The notes: generated by a model not told the origin, from the sequence alone. DNA of 64,000 bases from JBGTCD01 sp041749015 (GCA_041749015.1 JBGTCD010000104.1:1-64000), one strand, 5' to 3'; shown: positions 45,388-55,352, counted from the stretch's first letter. Numbers and translations are program-made.

Positions 45388-47252
45388 GTAAACTGATCCG
45401 TTATATTCTACCCCTGATGGTAATTCTGCTGGTCTTTTTACAGTCGCAGGATGCAATAGGACAATCGGCCCTCTCACTTTACCGGCTTGGGCCCTCCGTA
45501 CCACAAACCCAATTTCTTAATCCAGGCTATATGCCTGATAGAAAGGTGATCATAGGATTGCCGGGCATGTCCGGGTCAGCATTTGGAGACCTGGATAGGA
45601 TAGCCATGCGGGATGTTTTTTCCAGAGGGACTAATGACTCCCTGTACATTGATACCCTGGGACTTCCTGGAAAATTTAATCCCACGCAAACCACCCGGTT
45701 TTCCACCAACTTCCAATTATTATTGATAGGGATCCGGGCAGGCGACAACTTTTTTACCCTTGGTGCTAATCAGATCAATGAAGGCAGGATCTCCTTACCA
45801 GGTGATATGCTGGGCTGGGCCATCGCAGGTCCTGCAGATGACCGGTTCTCAGGACGAAATCTCGATCTCAACCGCATAAGGACCACGGGAGTTGCCTATA
45901 ATCAGTTTTCTTTGGGATGGACCAGACAATTCTCAGAGCAGATGTCTATAGGTATAAAAGCCAAATACCTGGTAGGCATGGCTGCTGCCCAAAATGACGT
46001 AATTGATGGCACCCTGAGAATAGGAATCGATTCGCTTTCAATGAATCATGGCAGTATTAGGGCCAGGACGGCAGGGGTTGATTTTTTCAGAGACGACCCT
46101 ACTGGTGGTGAAATCCTCAGCTATGCTTTAAACAGTGGTAATAGTGGATTTGGGATCGATCTGGGTGCTATTTACCGCCTTAGTGATAAAATCACAATCA
46201 GCGCTGCCCTGCTCGACCTGGGGGTAATTCGGTGGAAGCGCAGTACCAGAACTTATGAAATTGACCCTGTTAATTATTCATTCAGAGGTTTTAATGTACT
46301 TGACTTTATTAATGAAAGACCTACCAATACTCTTGGTAATGAATTGGATTCTATATCCAATCTTTACGATGCCAGGGAATTTACCGGAGATTCCTTTTCC
46401 ACAGCCCTGATCCCAAAATTTTATGGTGCAGTGCATTACTACCCATCAGAGAAAAATGAATTCAGCGGGATCATATATGCTGAATATTTCAGAGGAAGAA
46501 TCAACCCTGCTATCAGTTTAGGATATGCCCGGTCCATAGGAAAAACGCTTCGCTTGACACTAGGGGCCTCTGTTAGCAACAACACTTTATTTAATGTCAA
46601 TGCTGGATTGGTCATCAATTTAGGGCCTGTACAGCTATATACCAGCACCGATCGCCTGAATGGTGCCTTCTACCCTTCCAGAACCTCCTGGGCCAATGCT
46701 CAATATGGGATTAATCTCAGATTTGGAAAGTTGGACGAAGATGGGGAAGAAGAAGAGGAACTTGAGGAGGAAGATGAACCTGAAGAAGAAGTGCCAGAAG
46801 AAGAAGAAAAAGAAGAAGAAGAAATTGAGGAAGAAATTGAGGAAGAACTTGAGGAGGAGGAAGAAAAGGATTCGCAACAAGAAGAGCGTGATAAACCAGA
46901 AACCAAAGCACCCACAGAACCCAGGGTCGTAATTCATGATTTTGCCGATGATGAGGACCTCAGGCCACCACTACAGGTGCGCAAGGGAGATCACCCTGAA
47001 GAATTGGATTATGGATTTTATGTAATAGCAGGTGTTTTCTCAGTAAGAGCTAATGCTGAGCAATACAGTCAGGACCTTGCAAAAGCCGGTTTCCCTAATA
47101 AATTTGGCTACCTCACCGAGAATAAAAACTATTACATCCAAATTTATTTTTCTGAAGATGATCTCGAAGGTGCCAGAGCCCGGAGAAATCAAATCCGGAA
47201 TATTAATCAATTTGAACTCCCCAAAGCCTGGGTATTAGAAGTCATCCGCTAA
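45384..47252 (+). CDS. DUF5723 beta-barrel with acidic linker and SPOR domain
   Basis: The 622-residue protein has a signal peptide (about 1-26) and a DUF5723 barrel (LYRLGPSVPQTQFLNPGYMPD start, to about 450). A Glu-rich stretch (about 451-495), encoded almost only by GAA and GAG, follows. A C-terminal SPOR domain (about 545-620, YGFYVIAGVFSVRANAEQYS) is the peptidoglycan-binding module that recognises denuded glycan at division sites. The protein could tie the outer membrane to the wall at the septum. The acidic stretch is prone to replication slippage, so its length may vary. Confidence 0.85.
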   Translation: MSKLIRYILPLMVILLVFLQSQDAIGQSALSLYRLGPSVPQTQFLNPGYMPDRKVIIGLPGMSGSAFGDLDRIAMRDVFSRGTNDSLYIDTLGLPGKFNPTQTTRFSTNFQLLLIGIRAGDNFFTLGANQINEGRISLPGDMLGWAIAGPADDRFSGRNLDLNRIRTTGVAYNQFSLGWTRQFSEQMSIGIKAKYLVGMAAAQNDVIDGTLRIGIDSLSMNHGSIRARTAGVDFFRDDPTGGEILSYALNSGNSGFGIDLGAIYRLSDKITISAALLDLGVIRWKRSTRTYEIDPVNYSFRGFNVLDFINERPTNTLGNELDSISNLYDAREFTGDSFSTALIPKFYGAVHYYPSEKNEFSGIIYAEYFRGRINPAISLGYARSIGKTLRLTLGASVSNNTLFNVNAGLVINLGPVQLYTSTDRLNGAFYPSRTSWANAQYGINLRFGKLDEDGEEEEELEEEDEPEEEVPEEEEKEEEEIEEEIEEELEEEEEKDSQQEERDKPETKAPTEPRVVIHDFADDEDLRPPLQVRKGDHPEELDYGFYVIAGVFSVRANAEQYSQDLAKAGFPNKFGYLTENKNYYIQIYFSEDDLEGARARRNQIRNINQFELPKAWVLEVIR

Positions 47253-47304
47253 ACCGCTGATCACAATTTTTACCTTCCTAAATATTCCTATAGGGTTTTT
47301 GTAC

Positions 47305-47340
47305 TATATTTGCAACTGAAACAATGTTGCATTTGTTTCA
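47305..47340 (+). promoter_or_regulatory. -7 element and overlapping inverted repeats before the TonB receptor
   Basis: TATATTTG (47305-47312) is a Bacteroidota -7 box. TGCAAC (47311-47316) and GTTGCA (47326-47331) form one inverted repeat, and TGAAACAA (47317-47324) with TTGTTTCA (47333-47340) another. They overlap the likely transcription start and run to the start codon, a typical place for a Fur/Zur-type repressor. Confidence 0.5.
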
Positions 47341-49698
47341 GTGGAGCCCGTGAAAGAAGTACTGATAATATTAGCATTTAAAACTCTATTAATTTTCCCG
47401 GCATTTGGCACCCAGATCAAGGGCACAGTGACGGATGAAAACGGCAATCCCCTACCAGGAGCCAATGTAGTGGTCCATGAATTGCAAAAGGGCACCCATT
47501 CAGATGCTGATGGCGGTTTCCTAATTAGTGGACTCAAACCAGGCACTTACCATATTCACATCACCCATGTAGGCTTTGAGGCTGTATCACAATTCGTGAG
47601 GGTGGATCAGGGTGTGCGTGAAATCAATATTCAAATGCATGCCACCATGCTGGACCTTCAAAGCCTGATGATTGAGGCCTATCCATTTAAATCAGGCCCT
47701 ACCGAACAGTCACAGACCGTACTGATTGTAGACCGGGAATTTGTAGAGCGTTATAACGCAGGTACGTTTGCCAATACCCTGGAAAGACTACCGGGGATGG
47801 CGACCATCAATACCGGGGTAGGCATTTCCAAGCCGGTGATCAGAGGGATGAGTTTTAACAGGATCATGGTCAATGACCGGGGCATCAAGCAGGAAGGGCA
47901 ACAATGGGGTGCAGACCATGGCCTGGAAATCGACCCCTTTGACGTGGACCGCGTGGAGATCATCAAAGGTCCTGCCTCATTAATTTACGGATCAGACGGC
48001 ATGGCTGGAGTGATCAATATCAAGCCTGCACCACTCCCGGAGGCACCAGGTGTCAGAGGGGACTGGATCAATTCTTTCCGAACCAATAATAACCTCTTAG
48101 CCAGTAGCTTAAGATTGGAAGGCCGGCACAAAGATTTTGTTTTCAGAGCCAGAGTCACTGCACAGGAATTTGGAGACTACAAAGTCCCGGCAGACGAATT
48201 TATCTATGCCACCCGCAGATTGCCAATATTTGATAACCGCCTCAAAAACACGGCAGGCAAAGAAAGGCATTTTTCGTTGATGACAGGATTGAGAAAATCC
48301 TGGGGGCATACCACTATTACGGTGAGCCGGTTTGGTCAGGAGGCAGGGTTGTTCAGAGGGGCAGTGGGGATCCCTTCCAGAGGAGATTTGAGGCATGACG
48401 GAAGCCATAGAAATATTGACCTCCCCTACCAAAATAATGAACATTGGAAGGTTATTTCCAATACCAACATTTTACTCGGTAATAATTGGCTGGAAGTTGA
48501 TCTTGGTTTTCAATCAAATAATCGTGAGGAGCATTCCTGGCCCCATATACACGGGATAGTCGGAGAAAGGCCGGAGGGTACCCTTGCAATGGGATGGCGA
48601 CTCAATACCTATACCGGTAATATTCGATACCATATTTCAGATTCTGAAAGAAATCAGGGAATCCTTGGGGCACAACTTCAGGGAATGGAAAATTCACACA
48701 GGGGCTTTGAATTCCTCTTGCCTCAATTTGAAACCTATCAGGCAGGGATCTTTTACTTCCATGAATACAAACTTAACCATGACCTCGTAATCAATGCTGG
48801 TATAAGGGCTGATGGCGCACAGCATCGAATTTATGAGCACATCATGCCTGATTTTTATAATGAAAATCCTGGAAACGACTTCATGCAACGAAATCCTGAT
48901 ATCGAAAGGGATTATTTCAATTTTAGCGGGTCTTTAGGACTCTCATGGGTTTATAAGCATAGATTCAATGCTAAACTCAACCTGGGGTCAAGCTTCAGAA
49001 TTCCAACAGCTATAGAACTGGCCTCCAATGGGGTACACCATGGTGCGTTCCGCCATGTAGTTGGTAATCCGGAACTGATCAGCGAAAGAGGATACCAGGC
49101 TGATCTCAATTTAAGCTACAAGTCCAAGTCATTTTTTGTCAGCCTCACTCCTTTTCTGGGCATATTTGATGGGTACATTTACCTGGCTCCAAGTCCCAGG
49201 TTTTCTCCAATGACCGGCTCCAGCACGATCTGGGAATACCGGCAGAATGATGCAGTGTTTACCGGTGGTGAAATAAGAACGGAGTGGAACCCATTTAAAG
49301 GATTTAAGTGGACTATGGGGGTAGAATATGTTTGGAATTATAATATTGACACCCGACTGCCGCTGCCATTGACTACTCCATTTTCTGTACTTAACAACCT
49401 TGAGTACCGCTTTCCAATGGTTAAAGGAACATTTGAAGACCTTTTCTTATTTGTACAATGGCGCAGTACAGGAGCTCAAAATCGGGTAGACCGCAATGAA
49501 CTGGCCACCCCGGGGTATAACTTATTGGAAGCAGGGATAGGCAGTAAAATTGATGTCTTCAACCATCCCATACAAATCATGATCAGTGGTCAAAATCTTA
49601 CTAATGAAATGTATTTCAATCACTTGAGCCGGTACAGACTGATCAACCTGCCTGAGCAAGGCAGAAACTTTAGTTTTAGTCTTAAAATTCCTTTCTGA
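47341..49698 (+). CDS. TonB-dependent receptor, His-rich, possible metal uptake
   Basis: Start GTG 47341 gives a signal peptide (KEVLIILAFKTLLIFPAFG). The 785-residue receptor has a CarboxypepD_reg domain (IKGTVTDENGNPLPGANVV), a plug (VIRGMSFNRIMVNDRGIKQEGQQWG, VEIIKGPASLIYGSDGMAGVI, here noted in parts) and a barrel with several His clusters (WPHIHGIVGE, GVHHGAFRHVVGNPE). It ends in an aromatic strand (FSFSLKIPF). His clusters and a downstream His-rich DUF4625 lipoprotein suggest zinc or another metal, like ZnuD. A shared operator motif supports one regulon. Confidence 0.85.
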   Translation: MEPVKEVLIILAFKTLLIFPAFGTQIKGTVTDENGNPLPGANVVVHELQKGTHSDADGGFLISGLKPGTYHIHITHVGFEAVSQFVRVDQGVREINIQMHATMLDLQSLMIEAYPFKSGPTEQSQTVLIVDREFVERYNAGTFANTLERLPGMATINTGVGISKPVIRGMSFNRIMVNDRGIKQEGQQWGADHGLEIDPFDVDRVEIIKGPASLIYGSDGMAGVINIKPAPLPEAPGVRGDWINSFRTNNNLLASSLRLEGRHKDFVFRARVTAQEFGDYKVPADEFIYATRRLPIFDNRLKNTAGKERHFSLMTGLRKSWGHTTITVSRFGQEAGLFRGAVGIPSRGDLRHDGSHRNIDLPYQNNEHWKVISNTNILLGNNWLEVDLGFQSNNREEHSWPHIHGIVGERPEGTLAMGWRLNTYTGNIRYHISDSERNQGILGAQLQGMENSHRGFEFLLPQFETYQAGIFYFHEYKLNHDLVINAGIRADGAQHRIYEHIMPDFYNENPGNDFMQRNPDIERDYFNFSGSLGLSWVYKHRFNAKLNLGSSFRIPTAIELASNGVHHGAFRHVVGNPELISERGYQADLNLSYKSKSFFVSLTPFLGIFDGYIYLAPSPRFSPMTGSSTIWEYRQNDAVFTGGEIRTEWNPFKGFKWTMGVEYVWNYNIDTRLPLPLTTPFSVLNNLEYRFPMVKGTFEDLFLFVQWRSTGAQNRVDRNELATPGYNLLEAGIGSKIDVFNHPIQIMISGQNLTNEMYFNHLSRYRLINLPEQGRNFSFSLKIPF

Positions 49699-49743
49699 TC
49701 TAAATTTTTAAGGATTTGTTGCCATGCAATGATTTAAATTTTC

Positions 49744-49764
49744 TATATTTGCAACTATATTGCA
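49744..49764 (+). promoter_or_regulatory. -7 element with TGCAA-N5-TTGCA repeat before the DUF4625 gene
   Basis: TATATTTG (49744-49751) runs into TGCAA-CTATA-TTGCA (49750-49764). The block TATATTTGCAAC...TTGCATTT is the same as the one before the TonB receptor, with a shorter spacer, so both genes are probably read by the same regulator. Confidence 0.5.
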
Positions 49765-49790
49765 TTTACAACTTAATAACCTTTTTAAAA

Positions 49791-50732
49791 ATGAAAAAAA
49801 TTTTTGGATTACTACTGTTGGTAGGATTAGTGGGCTTTATGTCGTGCTCAGACGATGATGATGCCCCGGGCATTGTAGACCTTGAGGCCCCAGTAATTGG
49901 ATTTGCTGAAGGCAGAGATAGTTACAGACCCATTGATGGCGAGGTACGGTTGGCCAATACTGACCATATGCACGTAAGATTTAGGGTAACTGATAATGCG
50001 GCCTTGGGACAGGTTTTAGTCGACATACACGCGGCTTTTGACGGTCATACTCATGGCAGACTTAATAACGGGGAGTTTGAATTACTCAATGTTAAAGACA
50101 TCTACTCTCCTACTGCGGAAAATGTTATTTTCAGGTTTCCTGAAGGGGCCAATTCGCTTAACGTGGATGGTTCAGCCACTGATATTTATTGGGGAGGACC
50201 AACTTCAAGGGTAGAAACTAATGTGCTGGCAGGTCCATATGACTTTACAATTTCAGCAACAGACGAAGCCGGAAATAGCACAAACTTTTCTAATAATTCA
50301 TCTTATATAGCGACATTTTATATTCAAAGACCTTACGCCCCAGTAGTGACAGTAACAAATCTTGAGGATGATGAATTGCATGGTGAAGAAGGCCAACCAC
50401 TTGCAATTGAAGGCACCATTGCTATCACCGAGCATGCGCTTGCTTCAGAGCTCGCTTTCGTATGGGTAAGACTTATAGAAGAAGATGATCATAGCCATGG
50501 TCGCTTAAGTGATGAGGGCCATGGAGAGTGGATCTGGGGAACATCACAGTGGGGAGATGGTATGAGTGGGGATCCTATACCAAATGGAGAGTTGCTCAAC
50601 CTTACAGAAGTCTTTAGTGGGGAGAATGCTATTACACTTCCTAATGAGCATGGCCACTTTGAACTGGTATTCTGGATTGAAGATGCCAATGGTAACGTAA
50701 CAAGAGAAGTTTTTGAAGTTCATGTTGAATAG
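49791..50732 (+). CDS. DUF4625 lipoprotein, His-rich
   Basis: ATG 49791 fits the lipobox MSC at 18-20 (GLVGFMSC); the longer upstream frame crosses the promoter and is rejected. The 313-residue mature protein has two Ig-like halves with metal-binding-looking clusters (HMHVRF, HAAFDGHTHGR in the first, DDHSHGRLSDEGHGEW and NEHGHFEL in the second). DUF4625 proteins are Bacteroidota lipoproteins that often sit beside TonB receptors. It may capture metal at the surface for the receptor upstream. A terminator follows. Confidence 0.82.
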   Translation: MKKIFGLLLLVGLVGFMSCSDDDDAPGIVDLEAPVIGFAEGRDSYRPIDGEVRLANTDHMHVRFRVTDNAALGQVLVDIHAAFDGHTHGRLNNGEFELLNVKDIYSPTAENVIFRFPEGANSLNVDGSATDIYWGGPTSRVETNVLAGPYDFTISATDEAGNSTNFSNNSSYIATFYIQRPYAPVVTVTNLEDDELHGEEGQPLAIEGTIAITEHALASELAFVWVRLIEEDDHSHGRLSDEGHGEWIWGTSQWGDGMSGDPIPNGELLNLTEVFSGENAITLPNEHGHFELVFWIEDANGNVTREVFEVHVE

Positions 50733-50757
50733 TTTTTGTTGAAAATCAAAGTGATAA

Positions 50758-50786
50758 AACCTCCTGCTTAGTGGGAGGTTTTTTTT
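50758..50786 (+). terminator. intrinsic terminator after the DUF4625 gene
   Basis: AACCTCC and GGAGGTT form a 7-bp stem with a 9-nt loop and are followed by T6. It closes the receptor/lipoprotein unit before the second MscS gene. Confidence 0.85.
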
Positions 50787-50814
50787 ATATTTAGGCTTTT
50801 AAAGCCCATTTAAT

Positions 50815-51711
50815 TTGAAAGATTTTTTTTTTAGCATCAAAGATTGGCTGTACAAGCCCATTGTTTCCTTCGGAGACTTTAAGGTTGATCTGAGTCAGAT
50901 TTTATTTCTGATCTTTTTTGTAGTCCTGCTTTTCCTGTTTTCCAGGTTAATTAAAATGATTCTGATCAGGAAAGTACTGTCCAGGTATGTTAAAGAGCCA
51001 GGTACTGCTAAGGCCACTGCGTCTATTGTCCAGTATTTTATTATCGTAATCGGACTTTTCATTATCATACAAACGGCAGGCATCAATCTCAGCACCTTGA
51101 CCCTGCTGGGAGGTGCCCTGGGGGTGGGTATTGGATTTGGTCTTCAGAACGTGACCAACAATTTCATTTCCGGAGTCATCATTCTCTTTGAAAGACCTAT
51201 TAAGGAGGGGGATTACATTGAGGTTGGCGATATTCGCGGGAATGTGGTGAAAATCTCACCCCGTTCTACTACGGTACTTACCAATGATAACATCAGTGTG
51301 ATTGTTCCTAATTCAGACTTTATCTCATCCACTGTAATTAACTGGAGTCATACTGATCGGAATGTCCGCTTTAATTTTCCTGTAGGGGTTTCGTATAATG
51401 AGGATCCTAAAAAAATCCGTAAGATACTCCTTGAAATAGTCCATAATAACCCCCATGTGCTAAAAAGCCCACCTCCAGACTTGATTTTCGATGACTTTGG
51501 AGATAGCTCTCTCGACTTCCTGCTCCGCGTATGGACCAATGATCATATCACTAAACCCATAGTGCTAAAGAGTATGTTGTACTATGATATTTTTGAAGCT
51601 TTTCGCAAGCATAATATTGAAATCCCTTTTCCACAGAGAGATTTGCATCTTAGGTCTGGCTTTGAAGCAACTCCTAAAAATGAAGAAAACCAATCCCCTG
51701 AGGGCAAATAA
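50815..51711 (+). CDS. MscS-family mechanosensitive channel (second copy)
   Basis: Start is TTG 50815 with no in-frame ATG before the first helix. The 298-residue protein has helices at about 25-45, 62-82 and the pore helix at about 90-122 (LGGALGVGIGFGLQNVTNNFISGVIIL). A complete cytoplasmic domain follows (ERPIKEGDYIEVGD, IPFPQRDLHL). It shares the layout but not the pore sequence of the channel at 924. It is likely monocistronic because a terminator lies upstream and a long gap downstream. Confidence 0.92.
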   Translation: MKDFFFSIKDWLYKPIVSFGDFKVDLSQILFLIFFVVLLFLFSRLIKMILIRKVLSRYVKEPGTAKATASIVQYFIIVIGLFIIIQTAGINLSTLTLLGGALGVGIGFGLQNVTNNFISGVIILFERPIKEGDYIEVGDIRGNVVKISPRSTTVLTNDNISVIVPNSDFISSTVINWSHTDRNVRFNFPVGVSYNEDPKKIRKILLEIVHNNPHVLKSPPPDLIFDDFGDSSLDFLLRVWTNDHITKPIVLKSMLYYDIFEAFRKHNIEIPFPQRDLHLRSGFEATPKNEENQSPEGK

Positions 51712-52143
51712 GAGTCCTGTTATTTTGAAATTTTACAAAGTTTAGCATTGGTTTCCTATAATTTCCTGTAATTAAAAGCCAACTTTGGAAAAGCTATTGA
51801 GAGCTTTCTGCAATAACTAAACGACATAAACCGTCAAAAAGGGTTATTATTCCCCAAAATTTCATAGGCTTGGATATTAACCGTGGGCTATGATTCGGAA
51901 AGAATATGGTTCAATGGTTTTAACCATTTTCCACTATTTCTTCATTTTTCCACCTGGATTAAAACTTCCTAAACCCATAAAAGCCAGATCAAGACTCACT
52001 TGATTTCACTAAACCTGTAATTTATGGTATTTACCGATTGATTAGGAGTTTCGAAGATTAAAAGCAAAAAAATTCCTTACAAGTTTTACATATAATTTCA
52101 ACCGTATGTATTACATTTCAGCTAAATTCGATAAGTCCTGCTT
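51712..52143. other. 432-nt intergenic region before the large operon
   Basis: No coding potential is apparent. A small perfect stem (AATGGTT/AACCATT, 51913-51928) lacks a T-tract. It must hold the promoter of the operon that starts at 52144, but I find no good TAnnTTTG box; CTAAATTCG near 52115-52130 is the closest and has a mismatch. Confidence 0.5.
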
Positions 52144-55100
52144 ATGAAAGAGGCTATATTAAAGGTACTTGGAGCAGAGCCAAAAGAAGGCAGCAGGGTA
52201 TTCCTATTGCTTGCTATGGGTTTTTCCATGGGTATTTTTCTGGCAACCTTTAGTGTAGGATCCTTCACCTTATTTATCGATTTCTTTGATGAAGAAAAAG
52301 ACCTGCCCTACGCCATAGTAGCATCTGGATTTTTGGGGATTTTTGCCACTGCAGTCTACTCCTACCTCCAGGGCAAAATAAAATTTTCAAGCCTGGCCAT
52401 AGGTACGCTGGTGTTGATGATTTTAATTACCGCAGGTGTACGGTTCAGTTTTTATTATTTTGAGGGTGACAACTTCCTTAATTTCATTCCATTTTTTAAA
52501 GACAATAACCCTGTTTACTTCATAAGTTTCATGTTTATTCTTCCTATTACCTTTATATCACTGCTGATATTTTGGGGTACTTTCGGTAGGGTTTTCACCA
52601 TGCGTCAGTCCAAAAGAATCATAGGAGGTATTGACTCGGGCCAGTTGATCGCCTCAATTGTGGCTTTATTCTCCATTCCTCTAATGGTTCGCTTTTTAAG
52701 TGTAGAAAATCTGATCTTACTGAGCCTTGTTGCAGCGGTAATTTTCCTGACGCTCTTTATCGTTATTTCAAGTAATTTCCCTTTTCTGGAGGGTCAGGAA
52801 AGTGGCGGCAAAAGTGGGCCAAAAACCCTCCCCTACGGTGCACTTTTTAAAAGAAAATACCTGGTGCTGATGAGCATGTTTGTGATCGTTTCCATCATTG
52901 CGGTGGATTTCCTTGACTATTCTTTTGCCAACGTGGTGGCTGCCAAGTATGAAGGAGCTGCGCTGGCGGAGTTTATCGGGTTATTCGAAGGTACCGTCGT
53001 GGTGTTCAGCTTTTTGTTTCAAACTTTTGTTACTGATAGATTAATTGAGGTTTACGGGCTTCGATTCTCACTTTCGATCAATCCAATTCTGATCTCCATT
53101 CTTACGGTGGCCACCATTATTGTAGGATACACACTAGGTTACGAGAGCACTGAAGCTTATTTTATTTATTTCTTTTTAATGATTGCATTATGCAGGCTGT
53201 TCCTTGATTCACTCAAGGGCGCATTGGATGAGCCGGCATTCAAACTGTATTTTTTACCTCTTGGTGCGACCTTAAGATTTGATGCCCAAACCAAGATTGA
53301 GGGTGTGGTATCAGCGTTCGCCAGTGTTATAGCGGGTTCTTTGATTATTTTACTCAGCCAGATAGGGCAATTTTCACTTATTTATATTCCTATTGCCATG
53401 TTGCCTTTTCTGGCAATTTGGTACTTTCTTATCAACCGGATGCATGAAAAATACCGGGAGACCCTTCAGGATACCCTGGTGGATCAAAAGCAATCCGCAG
53501 GAAAGGATAATAAAAAGGAGTATGGCATTGACAAAATCCTGGAGAACGAAGTCAACAGTGATGCAGAGGAAAAGATCATATACGGCCTCAAAATCATGGA
53601 ACGCATCGAACCGGCACTGTTTGAGTCCTCAGTGCTGAAGCTGAAGGATAGTCCTCATAAAGGGGTCAAAACCTTTGCAATTGAGAAAATAAAGCAATTG
53701 GATATGGTCGGCGGTAAGGGCAATGAGATCAGGCATCTAGCTGCCCGGGCCCTCGGCGAAAGCGAGGCCAATGAAGTGCTCTCCATTCCACATGAAAAAT
53801 TGGCCAAAATCGCCAAATCCATTAAGAGGGACGATAAAATTTTGGCTGCACGACTGCTTCGTAAGCTCATGGACGACAATAATATTTTCATATTGCTGGA
53901 GTTGCTCAGAGATGCTGATTCAGAAGTAAAAATGGAGGCGGTGATTACCGCCAGAATCACTGGCCGAAGGGAAACCTGGCCCGTCTTGATTGAAATGCTC
54001 AATTCAGATTTTTATGGTCATGCTGCCTCCGCAGCTTTGAAGGCAGCCGGTGAAAAAGTACTCCCTACCCTGGAAAACGCCTTCCACAAGTCTGGTCAGT
54101 CCGAAAAGGTGATGCTGAAGATCATCCAGATCATGGGTAGGATTGGATCCAAAGAAGCCATTGAGCTGATGTGGAAGAAGGTCGATTACCCCAACCAAAG
54201 GATTGTCAACCAAATCTTACTCACTTTTAGGTATTTTAATATCCAGGTGACAGGCAATAAAATTCCTGTGATCAACAACCTACTGGAAGCTGAAATCAGT
54301 CAGGCCATCTGGAATATGGCAGCCATACTAGAATTACCCGAAAAGGACCATTTCCTGTATCTGAAGGAGGCGCTTAATGAGGAGGTCATCCAAAACCATG
54401 AAAACATCTTCATGCTCATGAGCATCCTGTATGACCCCCAATCCGTGCAGTTGGTCAGGGAAAACATCGAAATAGGATCCAGTGACAGCATTGCCTTTGC
54501 GATGGAGCTTCTGGATTTGTTTTTGACCAAAGAGTTAAAACCTAAACTTTTCCCTCTTCTCGATGATATGGCGGTGCCTGATAAGGTGAAAAAATTGCAG
54601 TTTCACTTTCCCAGAGAATCCCATACGCCTATGGAGGCATTGGACCATATATTGAACAGGGATTTTAATCAGAACAACCGATACACCAAAGCCTGCGCCA
54701 TTCATGCCATGGCATTTATAGAGGATATAGAAATTACCCACAGCATCCTGGCCCACTTGTTTAATCCTGACCCCCTGCTAAAGGAGACCACCGCCTGGCT
54801 CATATACCACAGGCGTCCTGAATTATTTAATAAAGTAGCTGATCGAATAGCCTCCAGAGATAAAAAATGGATTGAGGAATCCATTAAGAGAAATAGGCTT
54901 GTCTCTGGATTAGAAGATGGCTTTTATCTTAAAATTGAGGTGGTTCTGATATTGAGAAAGATTAACATATTCAATTCATTATCAGGTCTTTTGCTTTGTG
55001 ATATTGCAGATAGACTTCAAGTATTTCATCTGGATGCCGGAGAGGATTTATCAATTATGGAGGATGAAGATGGACAACAACCGATGGTAATATTGGCCGA

Positions 55101-55347
55101 AGGCCAGGCCGAGATCATCAGTAAGGATCAAAAAAACATTGAGATCAAGAATTTTGAAGTTTTCAGCGATTTTTTCCTTCAGGATGAAGTATTTAAAAGT
55201 GAAACTTTAAAAGCTAAAACGCGAACCGTTGTTTTTCAACTAAATATGATAGATTTTTATAATATCTTGGCCGATCATCATGATCTGGCTCAGGAGTTCA
55301 TCAACAACATAACTGCTAAGGTAACTGAAACCCCGGAATTAAATTAA
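52144..55347 (+). CDS. Npt-like MFS transporter fused to HEAT repeats and cNMP-binding-like domain
   Basis: The 1067-residue protein opens with about 11-12 membrane helices (about 20-440). The ATP/ADP-translocase-like pattern includes FFDEEKDLPYAIVASGFLG and FWGTFGRVFTMRQSKRIIGGIDSGQ. From about 465 to 900 it is alpha-helical with HEAT-like repeats (EVKMEAVITARITG, AASAALKAAGEKVLP, GSKEAIELMWKK). The last 130 residues resemble a cyclic-nucleotide-binding domain (LLCDIADRLQVFHLDAGEDLSI). Similar fusions are annotated in Bacteroidota as Npt1/Npt2 family nucleotide transporters. It is the first gene of the operon, 5 nt before the TIR-like gene. Confidence 0.78.
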   Translation: MKEAILKVLGAEPKEGSRVFLLLAMGFSMGIFLATFSVGSFTLFIDFFDEEKDLPYAIVASGFLGIFATAVYSYLQGKIKFSSLAIGTLVLMILITAGVRFSFYYFEGDNFLNFIPFFKDNNPVYFISFMFILPITFISLLIFWGTFGRVFTMRQSKRIIGGIDSGQLIASIVALFSIPLMVRFLSVENLILLSLVAAVIFLTLFIVISSNFPFLEGQESGGKSGPKTLPYGALFKRKYLVLMSMFVIVSIIAVDFLDYSFANVVAAKYEGAALAEFIGLFEGTVVVFSFLFQTFVTDRLIEVYGLRFSLSINPILISILTVATIIVGYTLGYESTEAYFIYFFLMIALCRLFLDSLKGALDEPAFKLYFLPLGATLRFDAQTKIEGVVSAFASVIAGSLIILLSQIGQFSLIYIPIAMLPFLAIWYFLINRMHEKYRETLQDTLVDQKQSAGKDNKKEYGIDKILENEVNSDAEEKIIYGLKIMERIEPALFESSVLKLKDSPHKGVKTFAIEKIKQLDMVGGKGNEIRHLAARALGESEANEVLSIPHEKLAKIAKSIKRDDKILAARLLRKLMDDNNIFILLELLRDADSEVKMEAVITARITGRRETWPVLIEMLNSDFYGHAASAALKAAGEKVLPTLENAFHKSGQSEKVMLKIIQIMGRIGSKEAIELMWKKVDYPNQRIVNQILLTFRYFNIQVTGNKIPVINNLLEAEISQAIWNMAAILELPEKDHFLYLKEALNEEVIQNHENIFMLMSILYDPQSVQLVRENIEIGSSDSIAFAMELLDLFLTKELKPKLFPLLDDMAVPDKVKKLQFHFPRESHTPMEALDHILNRDFNQNNRYTKACAIHAMAFIEDIEITHSILAHLFNPDPLLKETTAWLIYHRRPELFNKVADRIASRDKKWIEESIKRNRLVSGLEDGFYLKIEVVLILRKINIFNSLSGLLLCDIADRLQVFHLDAGEDLSIMEDEDGQQPMVILAEGQAEIISKDQKNIEIKNFEVFSDFFLQDEVFKSETLKAKTRTVVFQLNMIDFYNILADHHDLAQEFINNITAKVTETPELN

Positions 55348-55352
55348 TTCAA

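Noticed and set aside
46635..46937. Several long frames overlapping the Glu-rich tract
   Set aside because: They are low-complexity shadows of the GAA/GAG repeat in other frames and strands.
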